The notes under the pieces were generated by a model that was not told the DNA's origin, did not search any database, and was given only the letters and a program-made list of their open reading frames with translations. A DNA stretch of 64,000 bases from Coriolopsis trogii (taxonomy: Eukaryota > Basidiomycota > Agaricomycetes > Polyporales > Polyporaceae), in the NCBI GenBank assembly GCA_020543525.1, contig JAHYIO010000004.1:1674001-1738000 (forward strand), read 5' to 3'. Each line of letters opens with the position of its first letter. The first letter of the stretch is position 1. The translations under genes and the position numbers were made by a program. Below, piece by piece: positions 1-12,951 of the stretch.

Positions 1-455
1 CCGCCGTCGTCACAGGATGCCTCTTCCTCGCCGGGTTCGCTCAAGCAGGCCAACCGCATGCTGCGATTGTGCTCGCCACCACTGCTGAGACCGGAAAGAT
101 GGGGCACATCGTGAGCAAGACCGGCGAGTGGAAGTACAAGTTCCAGTCCCAAAATATCGCAAATTCACTCACCTTGACCTCGCTGGTCAAGATCCGAGAC
201 GCTTCTAAGGGCCCACTCAGTGAGGAGGATTTAGACAACCTGCTTGCGCAGGTGCCTGTCCCCCCAGGCCATGAGCTCGGTGAATGCCTGAACTGGGTGA
301 TGCAGGCGGTGACAATGCTGGCCGAGAATGGGGTCGTCACTTTGGTATCTGCAGACGGCCTGAAAGACGAGTTCAGCTCGTTCTGCAGCGCCAACCGGAA
401 GTATGCGACCCGCTCTGCGTACCCGAATGTGAAGACTTCTGAATACTGCTTCTGA
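1..455 (+). CDS. Partial gene, C-terminal part of an unrecognised fungal protein
   Basis: The reading frame is open from the window edge to a TGA at 453-455, so the start lies outside. The visible part has about 150 residues. It starts with a hydrophobic stretch and then a region with the features GEWKYKF, a short acidic linker, and ELGECLNWVMQAV followed by a helix and a Cys-containing tail ending EYCF. The Cys-x-x-Trp-Val arrangement after a valine/proline-rich loop resembles a family of uncharacterised ascomycete and basidiomycete proteins, but I cannot name it with certainty. Directly after the stop there is a GTAAGC at about 457 and a polypyrimidine tract with AG at 514-516, which could be a 3'UTR intron. 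Confidence 0.6.
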   Translation, partial: AVVTGCLFLAGFAQAGQPHAAIVLATTAETGKMGHIVSKTGEWKYKFQSQNIANSLTLTSLVKIRDASKGPLSEEDLDNLLAQVPVPPGHELGECLNWVMQAVTMLAENGVVTLVSADGLKDEFSSFCSANRKYATRSAYPNVKTSEYCF

Positions 456-849
456 GGTAAGCAACATTGCGCAGAACGATGTCGATGTTGCACTGACAAT
501 CATTCCCCCCCCCCAGAGCAAGGCAACGGATTGCGAGAGCCGAGATGCAACCGTGCCGATGGCGGCAGTGTCGCATGCAGGGGAGCCAGACGCTGGCGGG
601 ATAGACGATTTGGAAATGCAAGGATGCCTCTCGTCGTCTCGGCACAGCTGTATGATAGCGAGGGTAAATCAAGCATAGATACACATGCGAATAGTTACCA
701 GGAAGATACAACTACAACAAAGCACAGTCCTGCTCTTCGGTCTTGAGTCGTGACCCATTTTGTGAGAAGGTGTCTCTCCTTTCTCCCATCGCGTGCAGCG
801 CGCAAGCCGACCGAATCGGCCTCAACTTCAAGACGCAGTGAGAAGTCCG
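456..849. other. Gene-free stretch, 3' flanks of a convergent pair
   Basis: Nothing coding is seen. It holds a ten-base C run at 505-514 and the 3' flanks of two convergent genes. Confidence 0.5.
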
Positions 850-2917
850 CTATGACGCTGCATCCTCCGTCTTTGGCTTTTTCGACGATCCGATAGTCGG
901 CACGCCCTGTCCACGGATGCCTACGTTAGGCCCCCCGTCAGGCTCGACAGCACGTTTGCGCTTCTCGCCAGACTGCTCGCCGTTCGCAGCAGGAGCAGCG
1001 GTAGCGGAGTCGCCGCCACCCTCAGCCTTCTCGGCGTTACGATCACGCCCGTTCCTTGCACCCCCGCGCCCACCTCCCCGACCGCCGCGCCCGCCACGGC
1101 CTCCGCGCCCGCCGCCACGTCCTCCTCGTCCCCCGCGCGAATCGCGATTCTGAGAGAAGGAGAGGGCACGTTTCGCTGCGGATGCGGCACGTTCCAGTTG
1201 GAACTCCCGCTCTTGCTCCTCTGTCAAAGGTTGCAGGTCAAACGTGTCAGAACGTGAGAGATGCGTGGAGTGGATATGGACTGCAACAAGGAACCGTCCG
1301 GCAAACGCGAAGAGGAATTTATGCAAAAGCGCAAAAGTAAGAGTTACTGACCGGCTGGAACTTCCCATGTGACGGGCTTTCCGCTGAGGGTCTTGAGGTT
1401 CTCCCGCACGTAGGCGATGTCGTCTTCAGACAGAACCTTGTCGAATCCCACAAGACCTGATGAGTCGCCCTTGGTGTACTTGACGAATGGCGCACGCGCG
1501 AACCGCTCCTTTAGTGTACCCTGCACACCAGGTGAGCACCACATATCTCCCCTGCGGAAAATCGAGAAGCCGCAGACGAACCTTAATTTCGTTGAAATCC
1601 ACGTCCTCGCCTGCACCCTCGAACTTGAGCGACGCGCCCTTAACGAGAGGCACGTCCTCTGGTTTGACGCTGCCTCCATCCTCCTCATGCACACGGATCC
1701 TGCTACCCAAGAACTCGAGGTAGACCTCGGGTTTGGACTTCTCAGTGTCCTTGCCCTTCTTGCCGCCCTTCTCCTTCTCTGCCATCTCCTTGAAGGCGTT
1801 GAACCCCTTCCGCCCTGGACCGCCCATGTTCTGCTTCCGGAACTCGGCGGCCTTGCCCGTGAGGCCCTTCTCCTTTATTTTCATATCACAATACGCCTCT
1901 CTTTAGGTTTCGGTCAGTTCATGCCGAGATGGTCGATATGACAGATCACGCACTTTGACATGATGAGCAACTCTTCCCCGTTCCATGTCGGTTTCGGGTC
2001 TGCGTTCAGGAAGGCTTCCACGGATTTGTAGTCGGCAAACTCAACAAACACCGAGCCCTACCGTACCCATCTGTCAGAAGTAGCATGCATGCCATGGAGA
2101 GATGGGATACCTGCCTTAAACTCCTTCGTGCCATCTATTCTCCGCATCCGCACCGCGTTCGTCTTCCCATATTGTTCGAAGAAAAGCTCCAGCTTCCTTT
2201 GCAGCCCAGGCTCCTCCTTCCCGAAGCCTTTCTGTCCTCCCACAGATGTGAGCAATCTCCCCGACTTTCAGGGCCCACGGGGATCTCCCTTGACCGGTCC
2301 ATCTTGCGAGATCGTCCCTGCGTCTCTCAAGGAACTCTCGATGTTCTCTCCCGGACGATTGGAGCCCCCGCCGATGCCCAAACAACAACGACTCCAAAAA
2401 GCCCACGACGTACCGCATACACACTGCGCTCGAACTGGCCTTTGGGCGGCTGCACCTCCGTGCGCCGGCGAACGTTCTCTCCCGCCTCGTCGACCTCGAG
2501 TTCGGTGCTGGTACGGAGCGCATCGACAAGCCATGGCATACCACGCTCCTGGAACTCGCGCATGCGCTTGAAGGACGCGACGGTCTTGATGGGCACCCAG
2601 TGCTCTGCGTTGGCCGTGTGTAGCGTCCACATGAACCTTGGTGGAGCGAGTCAGCGTGACTCGGTGCACACGGCGGACGGTACATTTGTTTGAAGTGTAG
2701 GAAAGCTCACTTGTCGAACGGAAGGTTCGAGTCCGCGAAGTAAAACTCGACTGTAGGCGCGTACGGTCAGGCTAGGATAGCGGGGGAATCATTTGGTGTG
2801 CAACATACTTTGGCGAACAGCGCGCTGTTCTGGAGAAGCCTTCTCCTCTACAATGCCCTCCATCGCGTCAACTCCTTTCGTTACTTCTTCTACTTTGACT
2901 TCGGTAGCTTCAGACAT
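850..2917 (-). CDS. La ribonucleoprotein (LARP3 / Lhp1-type) with RGG tail
   Basis: La proteins bind the UUU-OH 3' ends of RNA polymerase III transcripts and chaperone pre-tRNA and pre-U6. Exons read on the minus strand from ATG 2915-2917 (MSEATEV). Next comes the La motif with VEFYFADSNLPFDKFMW, WVPIKTVASFKRM and a PPKGQFERSVYA linker near 2400-2770. RRM1 follows at about 1955-2250 (ends GSVFVEFADYKSVEAF and GEELLIMSK), then EAYCDMKIKEKGL after an intron at about 1892-1954. A second RNA-binding module lies at 1360-1880 with VKYTKGDSSGLVGF and ends before a basic tail. The tail has about eight RGG/RGGG units (about 1055-1140) and a Lys-rich end, stop at 850-852. Five or more short introns are needed. 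The RGG extension is typical of fungal and animal La relatives and suggests added RNA binding or arginine methylation. The family assignment is secure; exact exon edges are not. Confidence 0.88.
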
Positions 2918-5826
2918 GATGACTGCGAATTACAAGAGGTGGAGAGGAGGAGGAGATGGAGGACGTAAAACGTGAAAAACCGAAGACGACTCGAGTGATC
3001 GAAGGTAGACGCCCAATCTTATCTTATCTTGTCGGTGGATTGTTTATCTTAGCCGACTCCCTGAACCTTGCGATCAAACATTTCTCAACTTGTTTTGGGC
3101 CACCTTGAACCTCTGCGATGACTCTCTCCTTTTGCAAGACTTACCCAACCATCGTACGATATCCCTACGTTTTTCTTTGCTTTCTTGGAACCAACGCAAT
3201 CCGATGCGCGTGCGCAGTAAGATTAGTAGAGCAAGATCGTCTCTTGACCTTCTCAACTTCACCGTGCTATCGATCGGTACACAGTCTCCTTGTCATCCGC
3301 TTGCCACATTACTCAAAGTTCAACAGGATTTGTCAGGCGTTGACCTTCCATGACACATAGCCTTCGACAGAACGGTAGCGTTGGATCTTGTGCGCCCTCA
3401 TGGAATCAGATGTGCTCTTGATGTCTTCAGTTTTCGGTTAGTGACTGTCTGCGTGCTGTCCGCCATATGGCCTGCCATGGATATCTCTCAAACCATACCG
3501 CCTCCAGATCACTGAATCTTCATTAGCTCCGCGCGAAAGCCTACTGAGTACGCATTCCAGAAGTAACCATCACTTATCTGGTGGAGTCCTGTTCGTGGTG
3601 TGCCGGCCAAGAAGACGCCGCTAAACGGTCCAAGATCTGCCCTATCGAAACGCATTATCCACGCAGTCAACGTCTGGACCATCGCCGAAGAGGTATCCTG
3701 TCAAGCAGGAGAGCCTAGTCGAGTCCGTCTCGTTCGCACTTGACAGTGCTGCCACCACCCCTCAGTCTCCGCTCGTAATACCCCCGACAGTTTTCTCATC
3801 CAGCGACTTCTCCGATAGAACGGGGGGAAATCAACGCCCTACCCCCCCTTCGCGCCTCGATGTCCCTGCGACACGTAAGTAACTCAGACAAGTCTCCGAC
3901 TGATAACGGCCCAGGAAGCACGCCCACAAGGCGCCACGCCTTCAAAGTCGCACCTTCGGTCCGCGGGCGACGTCTGGACGCTCAGGGCCTCCCGGCCGGC
4001 GGCGGAGAAGGCGCATTCGCAATTTGAAAACCAAGTTGCCAACAGCGGGCGCAATCCCCCGCTGACGCAGGACGCACAAACGGACCACCACAGCAGTGTG
4101 TCAGCTGGCAGTGTCGCACGGCTCGAGCGAAGGAAACCACCAGCACATACTCGCCCATAGGGCACCACCATCGTCCAAGCGACCGGACCCTCACAGCTTA
4201 GACTCTGGCTGGGCGTATCACCGGCCCCGCGCCAACGTCACGGGCACGCAGGCGCGCAGCAGTCAATGTGAGGTACGGCACTCGCACTTCTTCCTTCTAT
4301 CCAGCGGGCGCCTCGCCAGCCTTGCCACACGCGATTGGGAGCTGACTGATCCGTCAATTTTGGACTTTTGCCAGCCGCTGGGAGGGCGACGGACCGTCGG
4401 TGCCGTCGCGCCCGTCCATGACGATCGTCTAGTTTTTGGGTGCTCCGCCAGCAGCGAGCTGTGCAGGGGCCGCCTTATCAGCGATGGGATGCGCGAGACG
4501 CTGCTCATCGTGAGTGGTTGTCGCCGTGGGGCGCCTGCCAATTGATGCGGGTGGTGTCTCCCCTCGAGCTCGCGGCAGAAGACCGTCGGGCCATAATGAA
4601 CCTGATAATGACATGGCTCTGAGCCTTCTGCAGCCGGCAGGCGTTGTTCGACGTTCGTCACCGGTGACTACGGATCCGCCCCCATCAGAGGGGTAGATCC
4701 GGACACACAAGTGCTATGAACCGAAAACATGTCGATGTTTGCTTGGAAACTGAACGTCACACTGCCTGGGCTTTGGCAGGCCTGGAGGCTGTATGTCGTA
4801 ACTTCCGAACGTAAGTTGCATTTCACGCTTCCAGCTGCTACGCTTCATCGTGGCGGGGTGGTCACACGCAATGGGCCGTCCACGTACGCTCGAGGTGAGC
4901 CAAAGCGGAGCGGGATGGGCAAGCTTACGGGATGCAGGGAATGTGAAGTGGAATTCGGGCCCCACCTCATCGCTGCTCGAAGAGCTATCTAGATGTTCTG
5001 ACCGATCGATTGACGTTGCCGATCCAGGTCAGAAAGGCGCGGGAACTGAATCGAGCTGTGCATTCTCACACCGGACCCTTTCTCGATCCTCCACCGGCGC
5101 TCACCTCATGACAGGTGCGTTCCTCGTGGTACGCACACCCGTTCCATCCCAGGACATGGTGGACCGATGCCGCTAAAAACAGGTGCTGCAGATGCGACGG
5201 ACATCAGCTTCTGCATGATACCGACGGCCAATTGTAGGTCGGAGGAATGGAGACAGGAAGCGATGCGATCGCAAGAAACAAGGTCTCTGGATTCGTCGAG
5301 CCACTCAAGCCCAAACGCGGACGGATGGCCGCTGGAACAATCTCCCACCAGAGGCAGCGCTATCGGTGCGATGAGTCAAGGAAGCTTCACCATGTGCTCA
5401 TGGCTGACGGCCACGGGCGGCTTGAGCGAACGGGCGATTGGTTCTGAAGTGCATGTGCGCTTGGGCTGTCCGCACAATCGTCGAGTCGAGAAGAGAGAAC
5501 ACGGAGGCGTGCTCGGTCTTTCCCTGTCGAAAGCGCCCCTGGGGAACTGTCCAGGTGTGTCCGAAGGTGAGGATCTCCGCCCAGCCATGCAACGAATGTC
5601 TAAATGCGGGTACAGCCCTGGAATTCACACTGCGAAGCATCACGTAATCCATCCCGTCGTGTGCATTCTGCTCGTTTGAGACGATCAGAGGATGCTTCCC
5701 ACTCGGCACACGGCTTTCCCCCTGGGCACAACTCCCCAGTATCGGTGCGAACGCTGCCCGCGCGCGGCAAGGTTCTGCCACTGCCTCGGTTAGCAGCCCA
5801 TCTATGCCCATATTAATATCCCCACC
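2918..5826. other. Gene-free stretch of 2.9 kb
   Basis: No exon chain with coherent coding sense is seen on either strand. Short ORFs here lack recognisable motifs. A TATC/TTATC-rich patch at about 3015-3050 (GATA motifs on the other strand) lies in the promoter of the La gene, about 100 bp upstream of its ATG. Confidence 0.45.
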
Positions 5827-8800
5827 ATGCTGCGTCCGGTCTCAGCGACCGCCGCCCGAATCTTCTCGCCCCCACGACCAGTCCGTTCAGTCTCCGCATC
5901 ATCTCCTCCCCACAAGCCTCCAGCGATGTACGCTGCGAGCTTCCCTCTCCCCGACCACCACTCGCGGCGCGCGACCATGGACCCTCGATCGCGCATGCCC
6001 GACGACATGTACGCGCATCCGCCGCCCAACTGGCAGATGCTCGAGCAGGCGCACTTCGCCGATCTTGGCATGGGCGGCGTGCTTCAGCACCAACAGCACG
6101 TTGTATCTCCGCTCTCGACGCCCTCTGCCAATGGCGGGCCCGCGAGCGACGGTTCCCCCGTCGACTACTTTGGTGGCCAGTCCATGGGTTCCAGTCAGCA
6201 CGACCACTGGGCGATGAATCAGCCGCGCCACTGTGGGTGTGCTCCGGATTTTCCTGCCCGTCGTGATTTGCTCACCAACACCTTCTGTTTCTGACCGTTC
6301 CACAGCCCAACAGCCACTGCCGGGACCGTACGTCGATAGTGGTGAGTGTTCCGCGCGCGTCGGCGAAATATGTAGCGCATGATGAGAGAATGTGCGTTGA
6401 GCGCGCTGCTGACGCTTGGGTAGGTTACGTGTCGCAGGTGAAAACGGAGGTTAATGCCTTCCCGAACCTCAACACCGCATATAGCCACGATTCCTTCCTC
6501 CAGGATCCCTCCCAGTTCAGCCTTGATCAGTTTACTCGCAAGGGCAGCGCTGGTGGAAGCCCCGGCGTCGGTCCTGACCGCAACAATCCTCGCGCCGCCC
6601 GCCAGGCTGCGGCTAAGCGCACTGGGGCATGCGCCCGTTGTCGGCGCCTTAAGGTGACTCTTCCCGCCATGTTTGGGTGCGTGCAGGAGGTGACACTCGC
6701 CGCAGATGAAATGCACGTTCAACAACCAAGAGGATGAGTTCTGCTCGCGATGCTCGGCAGGTGGATACGAGTGCTCATTTCCAGGCCGCAAACCCCGCGC
6801 ACCTGGGTATGTTCGCGCGACTGGAGTTGTATATGACTACCCACGACTGATTGCTCTCCACCATACGCAGGGTGCGGATGGTCCTCCGTCAGCAGATACG
6901 CGAAAAGGACGCGCAGATCGACACCTTGCTCAATCAAGTCAACCCCGGCCCAACAATGGCCACCCCGCTCACGCTCGTCCCTGCGCGTCTTCCTCTGAGC
7001 CAGAAGGAACGTACCGAGTACCGCGATGTCCTCACCTACCTGGAGCGGGCTGCGCAGCAGGCAGGCCAACGCCTCAACGGCGACAGCCGCGCAAAGTTTG
7101 ACATCTCTGCGCTCGAGGATGTCCTATCCGACGACGGGTCGGATAGCGAAGAGGACCCTGCGCTCGCTATTGCGGAAGGCTTAGTGGCGAGCCCCACACG
7201 GGGCGAAAGTCCTAAGGGAGAGCATGCACACGCCCACCCTGTTGATACCATCCTCGAGGTTGCAGCTCCGACTGGAATCATGGCAGCGGCTGCACTTCAA
7301 ACCACGCGGGCAGGATCAAAGTCTGTGCACGATAGCTCGAGCGAGTCGTCCGGCACGTCCCGCGTCGAGGCTGGAGTGGCGGGCGAGAACTACTTTTTGC
7401 CAGGTGCGCGGGCACGTTCCCATACGCCCTTATTTACGTATCTGACAATTTGCTCTAAGGCCCCTATGCAAATTTGCAACTACGCCGCCTTATAGTCGAG
7501 CGCCAAGCTGCTCCAGACATCCTCCTCTCCGGATTGGTGACGCCGGAAGACGCAACGGCACTGTTCGAGATGTACGTCCATTTTATTTCATCAAATCACT
7601 ACGTACGTTACTGTCAAGCTCGGACACTGATTTGTCTTTTTTAAATCGCTCCAGCCACTATAAATGGATCAACGTATGTCGCGCTCAGAAGCTCGGGAGA
7701 CATGCGGATTTACTGATTCCCGAATTCCGATGTGCAGCCCATCATTCCCATTCTGGATGAGAACATCCACAGCCCAGCTTCCGTGCTCGCGCGCTGCCCG
7801 TTCCTCTTCACCATCAGTGCGTAGCCTTTTGCTAACTTGAGACGTCAATAGACGGGCAGCTTCATACTCATGCCGACTTTGTACTTCAGTTTGCACCGTT
7901 GCGTCGCGATATTACAAGGAGAAGCCGCACATTTACGGCATGGCCATCCACTTCGCCAAGGCGGCCGCGGCGAACGCGGTCATCGACGGCTGGAAGACCG
8001 TGGAGATGTGCCAGGCGTTCGCGCTCTGGAGCGTGTACAACCCGCCCGCACGGCGATGGGAGGAGGACCGAGCGTGGTGCTACACAGGCATCGCGTTCAG
8101 ACTGGCTGCGGAACTGAACCTCAGTCGCATCCCGGACAAGTTCACGGACGAGCGGGCGGAGCGTGAGAGCCATAACCGGACGCGGATGTGGTTGATGGCG
8201 TTCATCATGGATCGCTGTCTGAGCATCCAGTCCGGCAAGGCGTGGATGGTGCAGGAGGATGCGGTGAGTGCTTGAGCATCGATCCAGTTGATATACCGAC
8301 GTGCTGAAGAGCCCTACAGACGATCCGGGACGCGGCGTCCTGGCTGCGGAACCACAAATACCACAATCAGTGCGACGGGTACTTGACGAGCCTGACGGAG
8401 CTGCTCATCATCATGTCCCGCTTTGTTGGGACGGTGAACCCCGCATTCGGGACGAGCTCCGTCGAGTCTCTGAACGTGGGTGTTCATATATCCTTTTCGG
8501 TGTGGGCACACGGCTGACATCAGCGGAATGCTTCCTTTTCGGTAGAACCTTGACTTCGCTGCGCTGTACAAGGCATACGACGACGAGCTCATGGCATGGA
8601 AGCGCGACAGCGACATCCGTCACGAGGGCGAGAAAAAGTCTTCCGGTCCGTCTCTCCCGAAACCTCCCACTGTGTCCCATATCTGACCGCTAGCTCTTTC
8701 TCGGTGCAGACCCTGCTATCGTGATGGAGATAACGCTCATCAACTGGTCAGTGGTCGCATGTACTCGGGTTCTAGCGCCCTTGTCAAGGGAATAGCTAAC

Positions 8801-9884
8801 CACATCGTGGCCGTACAGCGTCTTCCAGTATTGCCGACTCGTCATATGCTGCGTCGGCATGCAGCTCATGTCGAAAGGGAAGGCCTTGAGGCCGGACGAG
8901 CTCTTTGCCGGCGTGAGTGTCACTCCGAAACAATGACGAACATGTTCTGCATCCGTGCTCACGCTTCTGGTGTTCTAGTGCGTCACAGCGGCTACGAGCC
9001 TCGTCAAGCTCATGGTCGACGACTTTGTCCCGAGCGGCTTTGTTCCTTATTTCCCCGAGCTCATTTACGTCCACTCTGCGTTCGCTTCTGTAGTCCTGCT
9101 CAAGGTATGTCCGCGGCATTCGCACGAATGCCGTTACTCGCCTTTACAAGGGCTCAATGCGAATCATTTCTTCCAGTGTCTACGGCCCGAATACAACGCC
9201 TACCTTGATATTCAGCAGGAGGAGCGAATCATCGAGCTTGTGCAACGCCTCTTTGATACGTGGACGTCAGACAAGATGTCCACAGACGAGAAGCATAACA
9301 CTCAGCTTTACGCCCGCTTCCTCAAACAGCTCATGGAGCCCCATGTCGTGCGACTCGCAGAGCGTAAGCGTGCGGCAGCGATGGCAAAAGCGGGAGCAAG
9401 CACAGTGGCGGGGGACGTTCACGGTAATGGGAACACCCGCACGACCACCGACATCGATACTGGCATGGGGGTCAGCCCGACCAGCGACGTGCCTTCTCTC
9501 ATCTCCCCTACGAACACGACGACTACCGCCTCGGGCTCCGGAGGCTCGTCCTCGTCATCGCCCGTCTTCCCGACGCACGATCCCGCGGCGCTTCAACTCG
9601 GGGACATCTACGCGACGGACGTGGACGTGTCCAAGGCTGCGGCCCAGCTCGCGGCAGCGTCTGGCATGTCGGACGTGTTTGTCGGCGGGGAGAGCGGCAT
9701 GGGGTGGGACCAGCTCTTCGCGTCTGAACTTGGGGGGCTCGATGGAGCTGCGGGCTCGCTCGCGGGCGCGATGATGGGCGGCGTTGGTGGTGGCCCGGGA
9801 GGCATGTCGGCGATGATGGGCGACGAGGCTTTGGCGGCGATGATGGGGCTGGGGAGCGAGGCGTGGTTCATGACGACGAGTTGA
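5827..9884 (+). CDS. Zn2Cys6 fungal transcription factor with Fungal_trans domain
   Basis: A nuclear DNA-binding regulator. The first ATG is at 5827 with another in frame at 5926 (MYAASFPL); the latter is an equally good start. A Gln/Pro/Ser-rich N-terminus leads to the zinc cluster. The CARCRRLK half at about 6630-6652 is joined across an intron to MKCTF at about 6707, followed by CSRC and GYEC, giving the Cys-x2-Cys-x6-Cys and Cys-x2-Cys-x6-Cys halves. A linker helix (REQIREKDAQIDTLLNQV, about 6890-6945) may dimerise. The middle region (7660-9180) is the Fungal_trans fold, with YKWINPIIPILDENIHSP, a Trp-rich segment at 7990-8060 and NLSRIPDKF. The C-terminus is a Ser/Thr- then Gly/Met-rich activation-type tail, stop 9882-9884. 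About ten introns are inferred. It resembles mushroom PriB-like regulators, but that link is from memory. Target genes are unknown. Confidence 0.85.
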
Positions 9885-12800
9885 GCTGAACCGTTTCCGT
9901 CTCCTGCATGGTCCCATCGTTTTTTCGTCGTTCTTTGTTTCTTCCACTTGGACCGTTTGAGCGTTGGTGTTGCTCTTTTTCCTCTCTTCCTGTTCCTTTT
10001 TTTCAATTCTGGGCTCTCCGCAGGGGTTGTCTCTCTTCCGCTCTGTTTCAGTCCGTCCGCCTCCCGTCTCGCCGCCGCTCTCCTCTCCCGTCTCTCATCC
10101 CATCCCGGTCTTCTTATCGATATAGCAGTCCTCGCGCATCCTCGCTTTCTCCCTCGCTCCCGCTATCTCCTCACGTCCTGGGTCGCTTCCGCACCCGGAC
10201 CGAGTATGTCTCACGACAAAGAGTCCGCCGTCACGCTGTCCATGTCAGGCTCTCATGCGCTTCCTCTTTGTATGCTCTGTCTGTATCTGTGTGTGTTATC
10301 TCTCTACTGTACGAGTCTTCCTGCCCGGACTTACTTGAACCTGCTAGCTAAGTTATGGATTAGAATTGTATGTATGTACTGTAACCTTCCAGATCCTATC
10401 CTCTCAGACTGATGAATGGAGTTTTCGCTTCTTTGTGCCTTTCACCCGCATGCCTACATTTGCACACACCAGTCGTTCGCCGTTCGACATGGTGACGTGA
10501 TCGGTACCTCGAGCCCTCGATCGGCCAGCCCTCTTCGGCCGACTAAGAGTTTTTGGGTTTGAATGTTAGGTTGCTCGAACTTCTCGCTTGCTCGCCTCCG
10601 ACGACGGGTGCTATCAGCAGCCGCGCACATTGCACGAGACACCGAGACGACCGAGGCCCTGTCTGCGACCGGTAAGGCAGGCACCGCGGAAGCTGCTCAG
10701 AGTGGTAGGGAAGAGGCGCGGCAATGGCGTCAGGATCCTCGAGGGAAGATTCATGCTAGGAACGGTCGGGGTCCGATCCATTGACAATCCCAAACTCCGT
10801 CGTTGTATGGGTGAGAGGCTAGGTACAGGGCCAATGAGGGTTTTGGATGAGCCGCGCGGCGGCGGAGAACGAACTGGCTAGGAGCGTGGATTGTTCTGGG
10901 GATGCAGCGCTGCGACAGCGTCGGATGCTGCTGATAGTACCTGACCTGCCGTGCGTAGGGAAGACAGGTAAGTCCGACGAAGGAGAAACGAATGGTCAGT
11001 TCCAGAGTTCCGGTTCGTGCTGCTGCGCACCATGTATGGAATTCTCCCAACTCCCAACTGGAACGCCGCACCGGGGATCGCTCGGTTCCGTCAGAGATCG
11101 AGGAACTCATGTAGGAGACGGCACGATGTCCACATACCATCATCCGACGTCGGATCTGCTCTGAGAATCACGGTGCGTTTGGTGTGGCAGACCCAACAGA
11201 CAAACTCTATGACCAAGTCGCCGAGATGCGCGGCGAGGATCTGAGAGAAGGCTGAGAACTGGGAAGAGCTTGTGTGGCAGCCTGAGGAAGCTCTCTTGGT
11301 CCGCGCAAAGGCCGCCGAAGAATGAGGTGGGGGTAAACATCTAATTCGAACATCACACCTACATCCGGGATTCATCGTGAGCACCGGGAGGATAACCATC
11401 AACATCCGAGGGCGCACCCCGACTGTCGCCGACGACGTCGGGGATAGAAAATGGGGTGGCTAAAGTCCCTTTGGTGATGTTGGATGGAGTCAGCCGTGTC
11501 GTGAGCTCAGGGGGAATGCGTCATTGACACGCTGATAGGTACCCTTCCACGCTATCACATACTTTGGGAGCATCGAAGCCTGCTTGCATGGCGGATAACG
11601 ACTAGGAGGAAATCATAGTCAGAATAAGCGAGCGCCTCGATATCCGGGGTCATGGTTTTGTCATATTGGGACGGCGTATGCAAACATGCTAGGATCTTTC
11701 AGCCACATCACTGCATCCAAGCCTGAAGCAGGTTCGAGTGTTATGTGTTCGTCTCGCGAGGCCTGTGGAGTGATATGATCCCTATGGACACGCATGGGAA
11801 AAATTGTGAATGCGAGATTGCCCCTATGATCAAGCTAGGCTCCGGATCGCAGAAATTGGATTTTAGCGTTAGGTAGAGCCATCCATCTCCGAATAAGAGG
11901 GCATGGTCGGTATTTACCGCAGTCGCGATCGCAGTGCGTAGCCGAATTACGGACAATCCCGTGGAACAGGATGAGTGCTGCCGAGTTTATGGACGATCGA
12001 CGATGATCGAGGGAAAAGGCTCGATCACATACTCGATCGCTGTCCTGTGTGACGACAACTAGACATCGACGAAAGGGTTTCACGAGTTGGTTGGAAAGAC
12101 GGAGATGGCCGTGGGTTCTGACAGCATTTCGCTCGTACCCTGGTCCATGACGCCCCGAGAATCACAGGAGAGCGGTCGAATCCAAGCATTTCGATGGCGG
12201 GAGACGAGGGCCATCGAGAACGTCGACATTGGAATCTGTGCAGAGCCAAGCTGGAGTCCTGGACGTGACACTTCACTTGCCCGAGCGACATCGCGAATTC
12301 ACCTCTCTCGATTGACGATATCAAGAAGATCATTGAAGAGGTTCGTCCTCGCCGCGACAGTGTATATCTTGCGGTACGGGGATCGTTCACTGCCATCAGT
12401 GTCTTTGATGTCAGCGTCATAAACCCAAACCCAAGAGGGGGAGTGCGTACCCATCCTTCATTGCTGTCCGGATCCCATATTTGTGAGCGATGACCGACGA
12501 GACAATGAAATTAACGATGAGTGCTGCTTGGTGTCCACGAACCGAATCTATACCTCTGACAGCGCGACCCCTGCAACAACGCAGTCACGTTTCTCTCGCG
12601 CGTAGGCGGAGGTTACGGATTTTCAAAGTCTTGACGGGGGAGATTGGCAGTGATGTCGCAGGCCAAGCGATACATGAACTTGGAGTTCCGGCGGGTGCGG
12701 CGTCCATACTGACGCTCTCTGTCGACGAGCGGGCAGTATGTAGAGTTCACGTCGGTTTCGAAGCCTGGTCGAAGCTCGAAACGTGACTTGACTGTATGCA

Positions 12801-12951
12801 GGCCATCTTTCCCGCGCCCTCCAAGTTGAACGTTCACTTGCACTCCAACCTCCGTCCATCCTTCTCTTCCTCTTCACTCACGTCCTCCCCATCTCGCCTT
12901 TCTCGCTCCCACTAGCACTCTCCAGCAACCCAGTACCGCAACACCAACAGC
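9885..12951. other. Long stretch without a clear gene
   Basis: The first 500 bp is pyrimidine-rich and probably 3'UTR of the transcription factor. From 10450 to 12940 no gene is recognised. One stretch, 12266-12440 on the plus strand, reads open with a coding-like composition (IDDIKKIIEEVRPRRDSVY, then AVRGSFTAISVFDV) but has no partner exons that I can connect, so it may be a relic or chance. The last 100 bp (12850-12950) is CT-rich, as in basidiomycete core promoters, and belongs to the next gene. Confidence 0.4.
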
